Both the position numbers and the translations under genes were made by a program. From an uncultured Parabacteroides sp. (GTDB taxonomy: Bacteria; Bacteroidota; Bacteroidia; Bacteroidales; Tannerellaceae), in assembly GCF_902493135.1 (NCBI RefSeq), contig NZ_CABUOD010000011.1:53546-117545 (forward strand): 64,000 nucleotides of DNA. The letters are read 5' to 3'. Numbering within the stretch: the first letter of the stretch is position 1; every line of letters starts with the position of its first letter. The notes under the pieces were generated by a model. That model was not told where the DNA came from, did not search any database, and saw only the letters and a list, made by a program, of their open reading frames with translations. Shown piece after piece: positions 9,174-17,096 of this stretch.

Positions 9174-11477
9174 ATGAATAAGATTATTATACTTATACTA
9201 TGCCTGTGCTGTGCCTTTACGGTCGCGCGGGCGGAGGAGGGTCCTGCCTTGAATCCATCGGACGCGAACATTGTCGGTCATGTGGTGGACCGGAAAACCG
9301 GCGAACATTTGTCTTTCATTACCATCTTCTTGAAAGGAACGACTATCGGGACTTCGACCGATGCCACGGGCCATTATTATCTGAAGAACCTGCCGGAAGG
9401 GAAGTTCACGGTCGTGATGAAGACGATGGGCTATAAAACCATCGAGACACCCGTAACGCTGAAAAAAGGGAAGACGCTGGAAATCAATTTCGAGGCGGAA
9501 GAAGAAGCCTTGTCTTTGGATGGAGTCGTGGTTTCGGCCAACCGGAACGAGACGACCCGGCGTATGGCTCCGTCGCTTGTGAACGTGCTGGATTCGAAAA
9601 TGTTCGAGACGACGCATGCCACTTCGCTTGCCGACGGGCTGAACTTCCAGCCGGGCGTGCGGGTGGAAAACAATTGCCAGAACTGCGGTTTCCAGCAGGT
9701 GCGTATCAACGGGCTGGAAGGTCCGTACACGCAGATACTGGTGGACAGCCGTCCCATATTCAGTGCGCTGACGGGCGTGTACGGCCTCGAACAGATTCCG
9801 GCCAATATGATCGAGCGTGTCGAGATCATGCGCGGCGGCGGTTCCGCCCTTTTCGGTTCGTCGGCAATTGCGGGCACGATCAATATCATTACGAAAGAGC
9901 CTTTGCGCAACTCGGCCCAGATCGCCCATTCGCTGACGATGATCGGAGGAAGCCGCCCGGACAATAATACGACCTTGAATGCTTCCTTGGTGACGGACGA
10001 CCACAAGGCCGGCGTCTATCTTTTCGGGCAGAGCCGCCATCGTTCGGCTTACGATCATGACGGGGACGGCTTTTCCGAACTTGGGCAGTTGGAAGCCCGG
10101 ACGGTCGGTTTCCGTTCCTATCTGAAGACGAGCACCTATTCCAAACTGGGTTTCGAATACCATAATATAAGCGAGTACCGTCGTGGCGGCGACCAGATCC
10201 ACCGGCCGCCTCATGAAGCGTGGGTGGCGGAACAGACGGACCACAGCATCAATGGCGGCGGCCTGAAGTTCGACCTGTTCTCCAAAGATTATAAACATCG
10301 CCTGAACGTCTATACTTCCGCGCAGCATACGAACCGGAAGAGTTATTACGGGACCAACCGGAATCCGGATGCGTACGGGCATACGACGGACATGACGGTT
10401 GTCGCCGGTTCGCAGTATTCCTATTCGGCCGATAAATGCTTGTTCATGCCGGCGGAGTTTACCGGCGGCATGGAATATAACTTCGACGAGCTGAAGGACG
10501 AGATGCTGGGGTATAACCGTATCGTGGACCAGACGGTCCATATCGGTAGTCTGTTCCTGCAGAACGAGTGGAAGAATGAGAAATGGAGTTTCCTGGTCGG
10601 CGGTCGTTTCGACAAGCATAACCTGATCGATCATCTGATCTTCAGTCCGCGTGCGAATGTCCGTTTCAATCCGACCGAAGACATCAATCTCCGTTTGTCC
10701 TATTCGAGCGGTTTCCGTGCCCCGCAGGCATTTGACGAGGACCTGCATGTGGCGGCCGTCGGTGGCGAAGTGGCGATCATCCGGCTTGCCGAGGACCTGA
10801 AAGAGGAGAAGTCCAGGAGCATCAGCGCTTCGGCGGATTTCTATCATCGTTTCGGTCCGGTCCAGTTGAACTTGTTGGTGGAAGGTTTCTATACGGATCT
10901 GAACGATGTGTTCTTCCTGCAAGAGAAAGGGCATGACGATCAGGGCAACCTGATTATGGAACGGCGCAATAAGGACGGCGCCCGCGTGATGGGGGTCAAT
11001 TTGGAAGGAAAGATGGCGTATGCCTGGCTGCAACTTCAGGCGGGCGCCACCATCCAGCGCAGCCGTTACAAGGAGGCAGTGACCTGGAGCGAGACGAACC
11101 CGGATCTGCCGGCACAGAAAAAGATGTTCCGTACGCCGGATGTGTACGGTTATTTTACTTCCACCTTTACACCGGTCAAACGTCTGGCCGTTTCACTGAC
11201 GGGGACCTATACGGGAACCATGTTGGTGCAACACCTGGCCGGCTATATTCCGGAGGACCGGGAGGTGCAGACGCCTGATTTCTTTGATCTGAACATGAAG
11301 GTCGCGTACGACTTCCCTTTGTATAAGTCGGTGACTTTGCAGTTGAACGCCGGCGTGCAAAACATATTCGAGGCTTATCAGAGCGATTTCGATCAGGGCA
11401 AGGACCGCGACTCCAAATATATCTACGGTCCCGGAACTCCGCGCAGTTATTTTGTGGGGTGTAAAATCAGCTATTAA
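9174..11477 (+). CDS. TonB-dependent outer-membrane receptor with N-terminal carboxypeptidase-regulatory-like domain
   Basis: Outer-membrane active transporter. It has 767 residues from the ATG at 9174 (MNKIIILILCLCCAFTVARAEE, signal peptide cleaved near ARA-EE); the 57 residues upstream in frame are not a signal peptide. In order: a CarboxypepD_reg-like domain (about 32-115, GHVVDRKTGEHLSFITIFLK), then a plug with LADGLNFQPGVRVENNC, QVRINGLEGPYTQILVDSRP and MIERVEIMRGGGSALFGSSA followed by AGTINIITKEP, then a 22-strand barrel ending in an aromatic C-terminus (SYFVGCKISY). The plug has a CQNC pair. No SusD partner follows, so it is a FepA/CirA-type rather than a glycan receptor. The His-rich upstream gene suggests a metal or metal-chelate substrate (inference). 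Confidence 0.93.
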   Translation: MNKIIILILCLCCAFTVARAEEGPALNPSDANIVGHVVDRKTGEHLSFITIFLKGTTIGTSTDATGHYYLKNLPEGKFTVVMKTMGYKTIETPVTLKKGKTLEINFEAEEEALSLDGVVVSANRNETTRRMAPSLVNVLDSKMFETTHATSLADGLNFQPGVRVENNCQNCGFQQVRINGLEGPYTQILVDSRPIFSALTGVYGLEQIPANMIERVEIMRGGGSALFGSSAIAGTINIITKEPLRNSAQIAHSLTMIGGSRPDNNTTLNASLVTDDHKAGVYLFGQSRHRSAYDHDGDGFSELGQLEARTVGFRSYLKTSTYSKLGFEYHNISEYRRGGDQIHRPPHEAWVAEQTDHSINGGGLKFDLFSKDYKHRLNVYTSAQHTNRKSYYGTNRNPDAYGHTTDMTVVAGSQYSYSADKCLFMPAEFTGGMEYNFDELKDEMLGYNRIVDQTVHIGSLFLQNEWKNEKWSFLVGGRFDKHNLIDHLIFSPRANVRFNPTEDINLRLSYSSGFRAPQAFDEDLHVAAVGGEVAIIRLAEDLKEEKSRSISASADFYHRFGPVQLNLLVEGFYTDLNDVFFLQEKGHDDQGNLIMERRNKDGARVMGVNLEGKMAYAWLQLQAGATIQRSRYKEAVTWSETNPDLPAQKKMFRTPDVYGYFTSTFTPVKRLAVSLTGTYTGTMLVQHLAGYIPEDREVQTPDFFDLNMKVAYDFPLYKSVTLQLNAGVQNIFEAYQSDFDQGKDRDSKYIYGPGTPRSYFVGCKISY

Positions 11478-11496
11478 GCCGTGGAAAAGGAAAGAA

Positions 11497-11646
11497 GGTG
11501 TGTCAAAATATAAAATAGAGCGCAGATGACACAGATTCAACAGATAACCGCAGATTTTTATTTTATTGATTTGCAATAATCAATCTGTGTGAATCAGTCT
11601 CATCTGTGTTATCTGTGCTCTAATATACAGATTAATGACACACCCC
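11497..11646. repeat. Palindromic MITE-like element with GGTGTGTCAAAA-type end
   Basis: About 150 bases that begin GGTGTGTCAAAATA and end TGACACACC, so the termini are inverted. The arms contain AGAGCGCAGATGACACAGAT and its near-complement ATCTGTGTTATCTGTGCTCT around an AT-rich centre. A second element with the same ends lies at 37677-37818. It sits between convergent genes and could also act as a bidirectional terminator. Confidence 0.7.
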
Positions 11647-11652
11647 CTTTTT

Positions 11653-11973
11653 TTATTTCAATCGTTTGTCGATGTCTTCCGGGTTTTGGCTGTTTGGCCA
11701 GATATCGGCAATGTAGATTGTGTCTTTCTCTACATAATAGATAATCTTATGATTGCGGTGTTCAACGAAGGAACGATAGTTTTTCTTGTATGCCTTAAGT
11801 TCTGGTTCCTCTTTTCCCATATAAGGATTCTGTTCCAATAAAGCAACTACATCATTAATGCCTTGCACAAATTTACTTGCGGCAGAAAATCCCATTTTCT
11901 TTTTGTACCAGAGTGTAATGCTTTTATATTTTGCTAAGGCTTTGCGTTTCCAGTGTGTTTTCATTTGAGCCAT
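11653..11973 (-). CDS. ParE/RelE-superfamily toxin of a type II toxin-antitoxin pair
   Basis: 106 residues. The C-terminal half has the family's conserved strand pattern: YRSFVEHRNHKIIYYVEKDTIYIADIWPNSQNPEDI, with the R-x-HKIIYYVE-x-xTIYI-x-x-x-x-x-RQxP-like signature. The N-terminus carries the two helices typical of ParE (WKRKALAKYKSITLWYKKKMG). ParE members block gyrase and RelE members cut mRNA; which applies here cannot be told. The start (MAQMKTHW; MKTHW, three codons later, is also possible) overlaps the end of the antitoxin gene by 13 bases, indicating translational coupling. Confidence 0.85.
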   Translation of the reverse strand: MAQMKTHWKRKALAKYKSITLWYKKKMGFSAASKFVQGINDVVALLEQNPYMGKEEPELKAYKKNYRSFVEHRNHKIIYYVEKDTIYIADIWPNSQNPEDIDKRLK

Positions 11974-12263
11974 TCTAATGACATTTTTTTCACATCTTCA
12001 TGCTTATAATAAACTGGATCAGCTTCGGAGACTTTTAATCTTTCCATTTTCTCTTCATGCGTATAAGGGCGCATTGCATCCTCAATTTCTTCATCACTGA
12101 TGAGATCGACATCTTTAAGATTCTTTTTCTCGATTTTAACTTGATGATGATCGTGGATAACCCTTTTGACATACTTTTTTACCCTGGCAAAGCTTTCATT
12201 GTCAAGGCTGGCAATTTGGTTGAACAGTTCGAGCCGTTCTCCTTGCAAATTCAATGTATTCAT
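11961..12263 (-). CDS. Antitoxin partner of the ParE/RelE-type toxin
   Basis: 100 residues, acidic in the second half (DVDLISDEEIEDAMRPYTHEEKMERLKVSEADP). It overlaps the downstream toxin by 13 bases, the usual antitoxin-first order. An N-terminal part (NTLNLQGERLELFNQIASLDNESFARVKKYVKRVI) looks helical and resembles the dimerising region seen in Bacteroidetes antitoxins paired with ParE-like toxins, but I cannot name a Pfam family. It is probably autoregulated with the toxin from the promoter at 12296-12303. Confidence 0.8.
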   Translation of the reverse strand: MNTLNLQGERLELFNQIASLDNESFARVKKYVKRVIHDHHQVKIEKKNLKDVDLISDEEIEDAMRPYTHEEKMERLKVSEADPVYYKHEDVKKMSLEWLK

Positions 12264-12295
12264 GTTTTTACTTATTTTGGTTTTTGTAATATTCG

Positions 12296-12303
12296 CAAAT
12301 GTA
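12296..12303 (-). promoter_or_regulatory. -7 box of the toxin-antitoxin promoter (TACATTTG)
   Basis: TACATTTG on the minus strand is an exact TAnnTTTG match 33 bases upstream of the antitoxin ATG. A second exact match, TATCTTTG at 12366-12373 (minus), with TTGAC about 20 bases upstream of it, could be an additional promoter in the same direction. Confidence 0.55.
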
Positions 12304-12373
12304 GTTCTTTTCCGGCAGGAAAGAAATTATTTCATGGGAAATTGGCCGGTGGGACCGTTAAAGCGCAAAGATA

Positions 12374-12519
12374 GTAGTACGGTGGCTGGTCAACTGTACT
12401 CGGTGGGGTGTTGCCCCCTCGAAGCCGGTGCAGTCGTGCCGGCTTCGGTAAAGTTGTTGGCGATTCCCATACCACCCGTACCTCTTATCACCCCAAGTTG
12501 CGATCGAGCGTTCTGGCTT
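12374..12519. other. Structured GC-rich intergenic region, possible small RNA or short ORF
   Basis: This gap between engB and the TA pair contains strong inverted repeats: GAAGCCGG/CCGGCTTC around an 8-10 base loop, GGGG-TGTTG-CCCC, and a distal pairing of GTACGG with CCGTAC. On the minus strand a short frame (12390-12470) encodes MGIANNFTEAGTTAPASRGQ plus six residues. I cannot decide between an RNA gene, a short peptide and a degenerate repeat. Confidence 0.35.
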
Positions 12520-13116
12520 TTATAGACTTTTATTGATCTCGTCGATGTAATTAAGGATCTCATCCCTTCCTTCTTTCTTCTCGGAGGAGGAGAGGAGGAT
12601 GGGAGGAAGTTCTTCCCATGATTCCAATAACTTCGCTTGGTAGGCTTTCAGGTTCTCCTGCAAGCGCCCTCTGCTGATTTTGTCGATCTTAATGAAGATG
12701 AGGGAAAAGGGGATTCCGTTTTCTCCAAGCCATTCCATAAATTCCAAGTCGATCTTTTGCGGTTCGTGACGGCAGTCGATCAGGACAAACAAGTTCGTGA
12801 GCTGTTCACGTTCCAGGATATAGTCTTCGATGATCCGCTGGATATTTTCGCGTCCCTCTTTTCCCCGCTGGGCGAAACCATAGCCGGGGAGATCGACCAG
12901 ATACCATTGCCCGTTGATAAGGAAATGATTGATAAGCATCGTCTTTCCCGGTTTCTGGGAGGTCATGGCAAGCCCCTTTTTGCCGGTCAGCATATTGATA
13001 AGGGAGGATTTGCCAACATTGCTTCGCCCGATAAAAGCGTATTCCGGCAGATCACCTGCGGGACATTTCTTTACGTTTGTGTTACTGATAACAAATTCTG
13101 CGCTTTTGATTTCCAT
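12520..13116 (-). CDS. engB: Ribosome-biogenesis GTPase EngB (YihA/YsxC)
   Basis: GTPase needed for 50S subunit assembly, cytoplasmic. It has 198 residues, normal for the family. G1 is GRSNVGKSS (about 31-39). G2 has the family's KPGKT with conserved Thr. G3 is DLPGYGFA, an EngB signature. The G4 position reads IKIDK (in SLIFIKIDKISRG) where TKxD is usual, so the Thr is replaced by Ile while Lys and Asp remain. It follows the symporter gene by 29 bases on the same strand and is probably co-transcribed with it. Confidence 0.96.
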   Translation of the reverse strand: MEIKSAEFVISNTNVKKCPAGDLPEYAFIGRSNVGKSSLINMLTGKKGLAMTSQKPGKTMLINHFLINGQWYLVDLPGYGFAQRGKEGRENIQRIIEDYILEREQLTNLFVLIDCRHEPQKIDLEFMEWLGENGIPFSLIFIKIDKISRGRLQENLKAYQAKLLESWEELPPILLSSSEKKEGRDEILNYIDEINKSL

Positions 13117-13145
13117 TCTATCTGTTGTTTATTGATTTATACTCT

Positions 13146-14627
13146 TCAAACCGAATCCGGGCCTAAAGATAATTGAAATTTCCCATTTTTAATCGAACAA
13201 AGCCATAATCCCCAGAAAGTAATAGCTCCGTTCAGCATCAACATCTCGTAGCCGAAAACATATCCCGTATGCCGTTTCACCAAATAATCGGTCAGGAAAC
13301 AGATCAAAGGGGACAGGATGCATATATAAGGAACAAATTTGTCACGGGGAAGTTTTTTCGTAAATAACCCGAACACAAAGAGGCCGAGCAGCGGACCGTA
13401 TGTATAGGACGCGATCATGTAAATAGCATCGATCACACTCCGGCTATTGATGGCCTTGAACGCGAGTATGATGATGGCAAACAGGACGGAGATCATTAAA
13501 TGGACCGCCAGGCGGGTACGTTTGGCGGATTGTGCCTTTTCTTTTTCGACCCCTAAAATATCGATGCAGAAAGAGGTCGTAAGGGCTGTCAAGGCGGAAT
13601 CGGCACTGCTGAATGCCGCCGCGATGATGCCGATCGTGAAGAAGAGCAGGATCGAATGTCCCAATATGCCGGAGGTACAGAACATCGGGAGAATATCGTC
13701 GCTCAACGCGGGCAGTTCGATATGCTGCTGCGAGGCAAGCGTCAGCAGAAGGACGCCAAGCGAAAGAAACAGGAAATTGACCGGTGTGAAGGCAAAGCCA
13801 TAGGTGTACATATTCTTTTGGGCGTCTTTCAGACTCTTGCAGGAAAGGTTTTTCTGCATCATGTCCTGATCGAGGCCGGTCATTACGATGGTGATGAAGA
13901 TTCCGCTGAAGAACTGTTTCACGAAATGTTGCGTGCCGTGCCAGTCGCCGAACTCGAAGATGCGGAAGTGCGGACTGGCCTGCAAAGTCTGTACCATGCC
14001 TGCAAAATCCAGTTGCATCTTGTCTTTCACCTGCCAGATAATGACGACCAGCATGGCGACCAGGCATAATGCTTGCAGCGTGTCTGTCCAGATGATGGTT
14101 TTGATGCCGCTCCGATAGGTGTAGAGCCAGACCAGGAAAATACTGATAACGACCGTTACGGCGAACGGTATGTCCCAAGCGCTGAATACATAATGTTGCA
14201 GGATCAGCACGACCAAATAGAGCCGTGCCGCCGCCCCTACGATCTTGGACAGAAGGAAAAAGGAAGCCCCTGTTTTATAACTGCGCCGTCCGATCCGGTC
14301 ATCCAGATACGAATAGATGGAGGTTAGCTGCAGCTTGTAATAAAGCGGCAACAACACTTTGGCAATCAGGATATATCCGAAAAAGAACCCTAAGACCGTC
14401 TGCATATAAGTCATGTCTATGCTGCGTACCATCCCCGGAACAGAAACGAATGTGACACCGGAAAGCGATGTCCCGACCATTCCGATCGATACGATGTACC
14501 AGGGAGATTTACGGTTGCCGAGGAAAAACGCTTCATTGCTCGAACTTTTCCGCCCCGTGATCCAGGCGATCAGCAGAAGGATTCCGAAATAGGCGGCTAT
14601 GATAAAGAGGATGATATAGCTATTCAT
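13146..14627 (-). CDS. Sodium:solute symporter (SSS family)
   Basis: Inner-membrane Na+-coupled transporter; 493 residues, about 13 predicted helices. The N-terminal segment EAFFLGNRKSPWYIVSIGMVGTSLSGVTF is the family's TM1-TM2 sodium-site region (the G-x-S-x-S-G-x-T pattern). The motif FTIGIIAAAFSSADSALTALTTSFCIDIL contains the TM8 Ser pair of the Na2 site. These features match Bacteroidetes SSS members annotated as sialic acid or sugar transporters, but the substrate cannot be assigned. It has its own possible -7 box (TATCTTTA, 14648-14655 minus) just after the AraC-type regulator gene, with engB downstream. Confidence 0.93.
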   Translation of the reverse strand: MNSYIILFIIAAYFGILLLIAWITGRKSSSNEAFFLGNRKSPWYIVSIGMVGTSLSGVTFVSVPGMVRSIDMTYMQTVLGFFFGYILIAKVLLPLYYKLQLTSIYSYLDDRIGRRSYKTGASFFLLSKIVGAAARLYLVVLILQHYVFSAWDIPFAVTVVISIFLVWLYTYRSGIKTIIWTDTLQALCLVAMLVVIIWQVKDKMQLDFAGMVQTLQASPHFRIFEFGDWHGTQHFVKQFFSGIFITIVMTGLDQDMMQKNLSCKSLKDAQKNMYTYGFAFTPVNFLFLSLGVLLLTLASQQHIELPALSDDILPMFCTSGILGHSILLFFTIGIIAAAFSSADSALTALTTSFCIDILGVEKEKAQSAKRTRLAVHLMISVLFAIIILAFKAINSRSVIDAIYMIASYTYGPLLGLFVFGLFTKKLPRDKFVPYICILSPLICFLTDYLVKRHTGYVFGYEMLMLNGAITFWGLWLCSIKNGKFQLSLGPDSV

Positions 14628-14663
14628 GACTTGTCGTTAATTTGCCGTAAAGATAAGGGTGAT

Positions 14664-15566
14664 TTATGATTTGGACAAACGATCGCAATATTCGGAGGGA
14701 GTAAGCCCTTCCAGTTTCTTGAACATACGGCTGAGGTGTTGGGGATATTCGAATCCGAGCTCGTCGGCAACCTGCGTGATACTGGCTCCGGATGCGAGTT
14801 CGTTTTTCACCCGTTGGATGACATATTGGCGGATATAATTGCTTGCGGTATCACCTGTCGCCTTTTTGATCATATCTCCGAAATAGTTGGACGACATGCA
14901 TAATTTGTCGGCACAGTATTGTACGGTCGGTATGCCGAGTGTCAACTGCTTCTTTTCTTCGAAATAATCTCTCAGCAAGGAGTCGAACTTCATGAGTATA
15001 TCCGTGTTTTCCAGCTTTCGGGTAATGAATTGCCGGTTATAGAAGCGTTGGCAGAAGTTCAGAACCAATTCGATATATCCTACTATGATAGTGTCTTGTA
15101 GTTCATCGTGCCTTTTCTGAAGTTCATCCCTTATCTGTTGCATCAACGAAACGAATATGTCGTGTTCTTCGTCGGTCATGTGTAGGGCTTCATTGACACG
15201 GTAATCGAAAAAGGAATAGTCCTTTATGGTCTTTTCCAAAGGGGTGCCGTGCAGTATGTCGGGATGGAAAAGCAACGCCCACCCCGTCAGCATAACCTGT
15301 TCGCCGTTATCTTCCTTTCCTCCAATCTGACCGGGGGCCACGCAGATGACGGTTCCTTTCTTGTAATCGTATTTGCCGCACCCGTATGCCAGATCTATAT
15401 CCGCTTCATCATGGAAGAAAATGCCATAGACACCATAATTGTTCAGGCTATGGCGGATGGGTGACACCTTTGCATAGTCGATGACACTGACCAGCGGATG
15501 CCGGTCTGCGTGTCCGAGATAGTGGCTGTAATCGCTCACGTTTCTTATTTTCAAAATCTTGCTCAT
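14664..15566 (-). CDS. AraC-family transcriptional regulator
   Basis: 300 residues. The C-terminal part (about 200-300) is a double helix-turn-helix AraC domain: KLCMSSNYFGDMIKKATGDTASNYI is the first HTH, and SITQVADELGFEYPQHLSRMFKKLEGLTPSEY is the second with the family's GF-x-x-x-x-x-SR-x-FKK-x-x-G-x-x-P signature. The N-terminal half is a cupin-like sensing domain (GTVICVAPGQIGG, LTGWALLFHPDIL). The latter pattern is common in Bacteroidetes regulators next to reductase or cupin genes, so the divergently placed CMD/cupin gene at 16055 is a plausible target (inference). Confidence 0.93.
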   Translation of the reverse strand: MSKILKIRNVSDYSHYLGHADRHPLVSVIDYAKVSPIRHSLNNYGVYGIFFHDEADIDLAYGCGKYDYKKGTVICVAPGQIGGKEDNGEQVMLTGWALLFHPDILHGTPLEKTIKDYSFFDYRVNEALHMTDEEHDIFVSLMQQIRDELQKRHDELQDTIIVGYIELVLNFCQRFYNRQFITRKLENTDILMKFDSLLRDYFEEKKQLTLGIPTVQYCADKLCMSSNYFGDMIKKATGDTASNYIRQYVIQRVKNELASGASITQVADELGFEYPQHLSRMFKKLEGLTPSEYCDRLSKS

Positions 15567-15595
15567 AGCATCATGCGGGATTCGATAGATATGTA

Positions 15596-15603
15596 CAAAT
15601 ATA
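15596..15603 (-). promoter_or_regulatory. -7 box of the AraC-regulator promoter (TATATTTG)
   Basis: Exact TAnnTTTG match on the minus strand, 30 bases upstream of the regulator's ATG. Confidence 0.55.
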
Positions 15604-15702
15604 TATTATATCAAATGAATAAAATAATATTGATCCATTAAAATCAGTAAAAACGGTACAAACTCCCCACTTATCGTTACATCCGTTTTTTGCGTGGCAT
15701 GG

Positions 15703-15710
15703 TAACTTTG
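15703..15710 (+). promoter_or_regulatory. -7 box of the promoter for the 71-residue ORF (TAACTTTG)
   Basis: TAACTTTG with TTTTTTGC about 16 bases upstream fits the Bacteroidetes -33/-7 promoter and faces the small ORF at 15734. It is divergent from the AraC promoter, about 100 bases away. Confidence 0.6.
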
Positions 15711-15733
15711 CAATACTGAAAAAATAGAAAAAG

Positions 15734-15949
15734 ATGAACGAACTAATAGACATTCCAACAGCATTGTATGACGATGAAGCCGTATGCTTCATTGCAGACC
15801 GCTATCATACCACCCCTCAGAAAGTAATGCGATGTTTTCTTGTGCAAGCCGGCTTGGTTCCCGATACGGAAGAGGAAGCCATTGCCTTTCATTTGGAAAA
15901 CAACGAGATAGAAATATTGCGGGGATTGACTTATTGCAGTCATACATGA
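15734..15949 (+). CDS. Small hypothetical protein (71 residues)
   Basis: Sequence MNELIDIPTALYDDEAVCFI followed by ADRYHTTPQKVMRCFLVQAG and an acidic tail. The pattern of a short acidic N-terminus, an HTTPxxV helix and a later EILRGL end looks like a complete small cytoplasmic domain, but I do not recognise the family. It has a good promoter and A-rich ribosome binding site (AATAGAAAAAG). The following 90 bases hold a second open frame with similar codon use (see next entry), suggesting that a longer gene or a partner gene has decayed. Confidence 0.55.
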   Translation: MNELIDIPTALYDDEAVCFIADRYHTTPQKVMRCFLVQAGLVPDTEEEAIAFHLENNEIEILRGLTYCSHT

Positions 15950-16043
15950 AATCAAAAATCGGCCTGGTGGGCTATCGAAAATAGAGGTTTATCCGGAGTA
16001 TCTTGAAGAATATATAAGCCGAATCAATAATTTTATTCAATAA
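15945..16043 (+). pseudogene. Possible gene remnant after the 71-residue ORF
   Basis: A frame shifted relative to the preceding ORF reads through to a TAA at 16041-16043 and gives GGLSKIEVYPEYLEEYISRI followed by NNFIQ. This is a protein-like amphipathic C-terminus without its own start or ribosome binding site. It ends 11 bases before the ATG of the CMD/cupin gene. Likely the tail of a decayed partner gene; low certainty. Confidence 0.3.
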
Positions 16044-16054
16044 ATGCAACGATT

Positions 16055-16873
16055 ATGAATAGATTCTTTTTATTATTAATGTTCAGTATTTTAACATTCA
16101 ACGTTATGGCACAGGAAAAAATAGTACAGACGGCAGGACGCGACCAGTTGGGAACGTTCGCCCCTAAATTTGCGGAACTCAACGACGACGTCCTCTTCGG
16201 CGAGGTATGGAGCCGCACCGACAAGCTCGGTCTGCGTGACCGCAGTTTAGTGACGATCACCTCTCTTATCAGTCAAGGTATAACGGACAATTCGCTCGTT
16301 TACCATCTTCAGTCTGCCAAGAAGAACGGCATCACCCGCACGGAGATTGCCGAGATCATTACCCATATCGCTTTCTATGCCGGTTGGCCTAAGGCGTGGG
16401 CTGCATTCAACCTCGCAAAAGGCGTGTGGGCCGAAGATACGGCCGGAGAAGATGCTAAAGCCGCTTTCCAGCGCGAGATGATCTTCTCCATTGGCGAACC
16501 TAATACGGCCTATGCGCAGTATTTCACCGGTAACAGTTACCTCGCGCCGGTTTCGCGCGAGCAGGTAAATATCTCCAATGTCACTTTCGAGCCGCGTTGC
16601 CGCAACAACTGGCATATCCATCGTGCAACGAGTGGCGGCGGACAAATGCTCATCGGCATAGCCGGTCGCGGCTGGTATCAGGAAGAGGGCAAGCCGGCGG
16701 TAGCGATTCTGCCTGGAACAGTCATCCATATCCCGGCAAATGTCAAGCATTGGCATGGTGCTGCCGCCGACAGTTGGTTCGCACATCTTGCGTTCGAGAT
16801 TTCCGGCGAGAACACCTCCAACGAGTGGCTTGAACCGGTTACGGATGAAGAGTATGGCTTGATTCATCGGTAA
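16055..16873 (+). CDS. Secreted carboxymuconolactone decarboxylase-like/cupin fusion protein
   Basis: 272 residues. A signal peptide (MNRFFLLLMFSILTFNVMAQ, cleavage after AQ20) sends it to the periplasm. Residues about 25-125 are a carboxymuconolactone decarboxylase/AhpD-like domain (FGEVWSRTDKLGLRDRSLVTITSLISQG, then NGITRTEIAEIITHIAFYAGWPKAW), without the AhpD CxxC pair. Residues about 165-260 are a cupin_2 domain: the first motif carries NWHIHRATSGGGQMLIGIAG (H-x-H metal ligands) and the second PGTVIHIPANVKHWHGAAAD. This fusion is common in Bacteroidetes and some proteobacteria, often beside AraC regulators and oxidoreductases. The substrate is unknown, and the link to the AraC gene at 14664 is inference. 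Confidence 0.9.
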   Translation: MNRFFLLLMFSILTFNVMAQEKIVQTAGRDQLGTFAPKFAELNDDVLFGEVWSRTDKLGLRDRSLVTITSLISQGITDNSLVYHLQSAKKNGITRTEIAEIITHIAFYAGWPKAWAAFNLAKGVWAEDTAGEDAKAAFQREMIFSIGEPNTAYAQYFTGNSYLAPVSREQVNISNVTFEPRCRNNWHIHRATSGGGQMLIGIAGRGWYQEEGKPAVAILPGTVIHIPANVKHWHGAAADSWFAHLAFEISGENTSNEWLEPVTDEEYGLIHR

Positions 16874-16942
16874 AATATTCGTTTTCGTAGGAAAATTTGG
16901 GCTTTTTGTCTATTTTGTTTTGCGTATGTTATTAATTTCTTG

Positions 16943-17057
16943 TTCCTTTGTATCAGCTGGAGCTCGGGAGAGTCAAGGCAACCGGTTCAAAAGACCGGAG
17001 ACAAATAGGTAAACACAATAAAGAAAAGGCTGCGATCTTCGGATACGCAGCCTTTTT
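16943..17057 (+). ncRNA. Candidate small RNA with promoter and intrinsic terminator
   Basis: TTCCTTTG at 16943-16950 (one mismatch to TAnnTTTG) with TTTTGC about 20 bases upstream predicts a start near 16957. The next 100 bases contain no ORF but hold a CCGGT-TCAAAAG-ACCGG hairpin (16982-16998). They end in a strong terminator, AAGGCTGCG/CGCAGCCTT (17026-17054) plus TTTTT. The unit lies between the stop of the CMD/cupin gene and the convergent SpoIID-like gene, so the terminator may also serve the upstream gene. Confidence 0.45.
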
Positions 17058-17096
17058 GATTTATGATTTATGCGTCGGTGATAAATCATAAATCCC

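Noticed and set aside
9198..11033. 611-codon minus-strand open frame
   Set aside because: It lies antisense to the TonB receptor gene, whose protein is fully recognisable; the frame is a by-product of GC-rich codon use.
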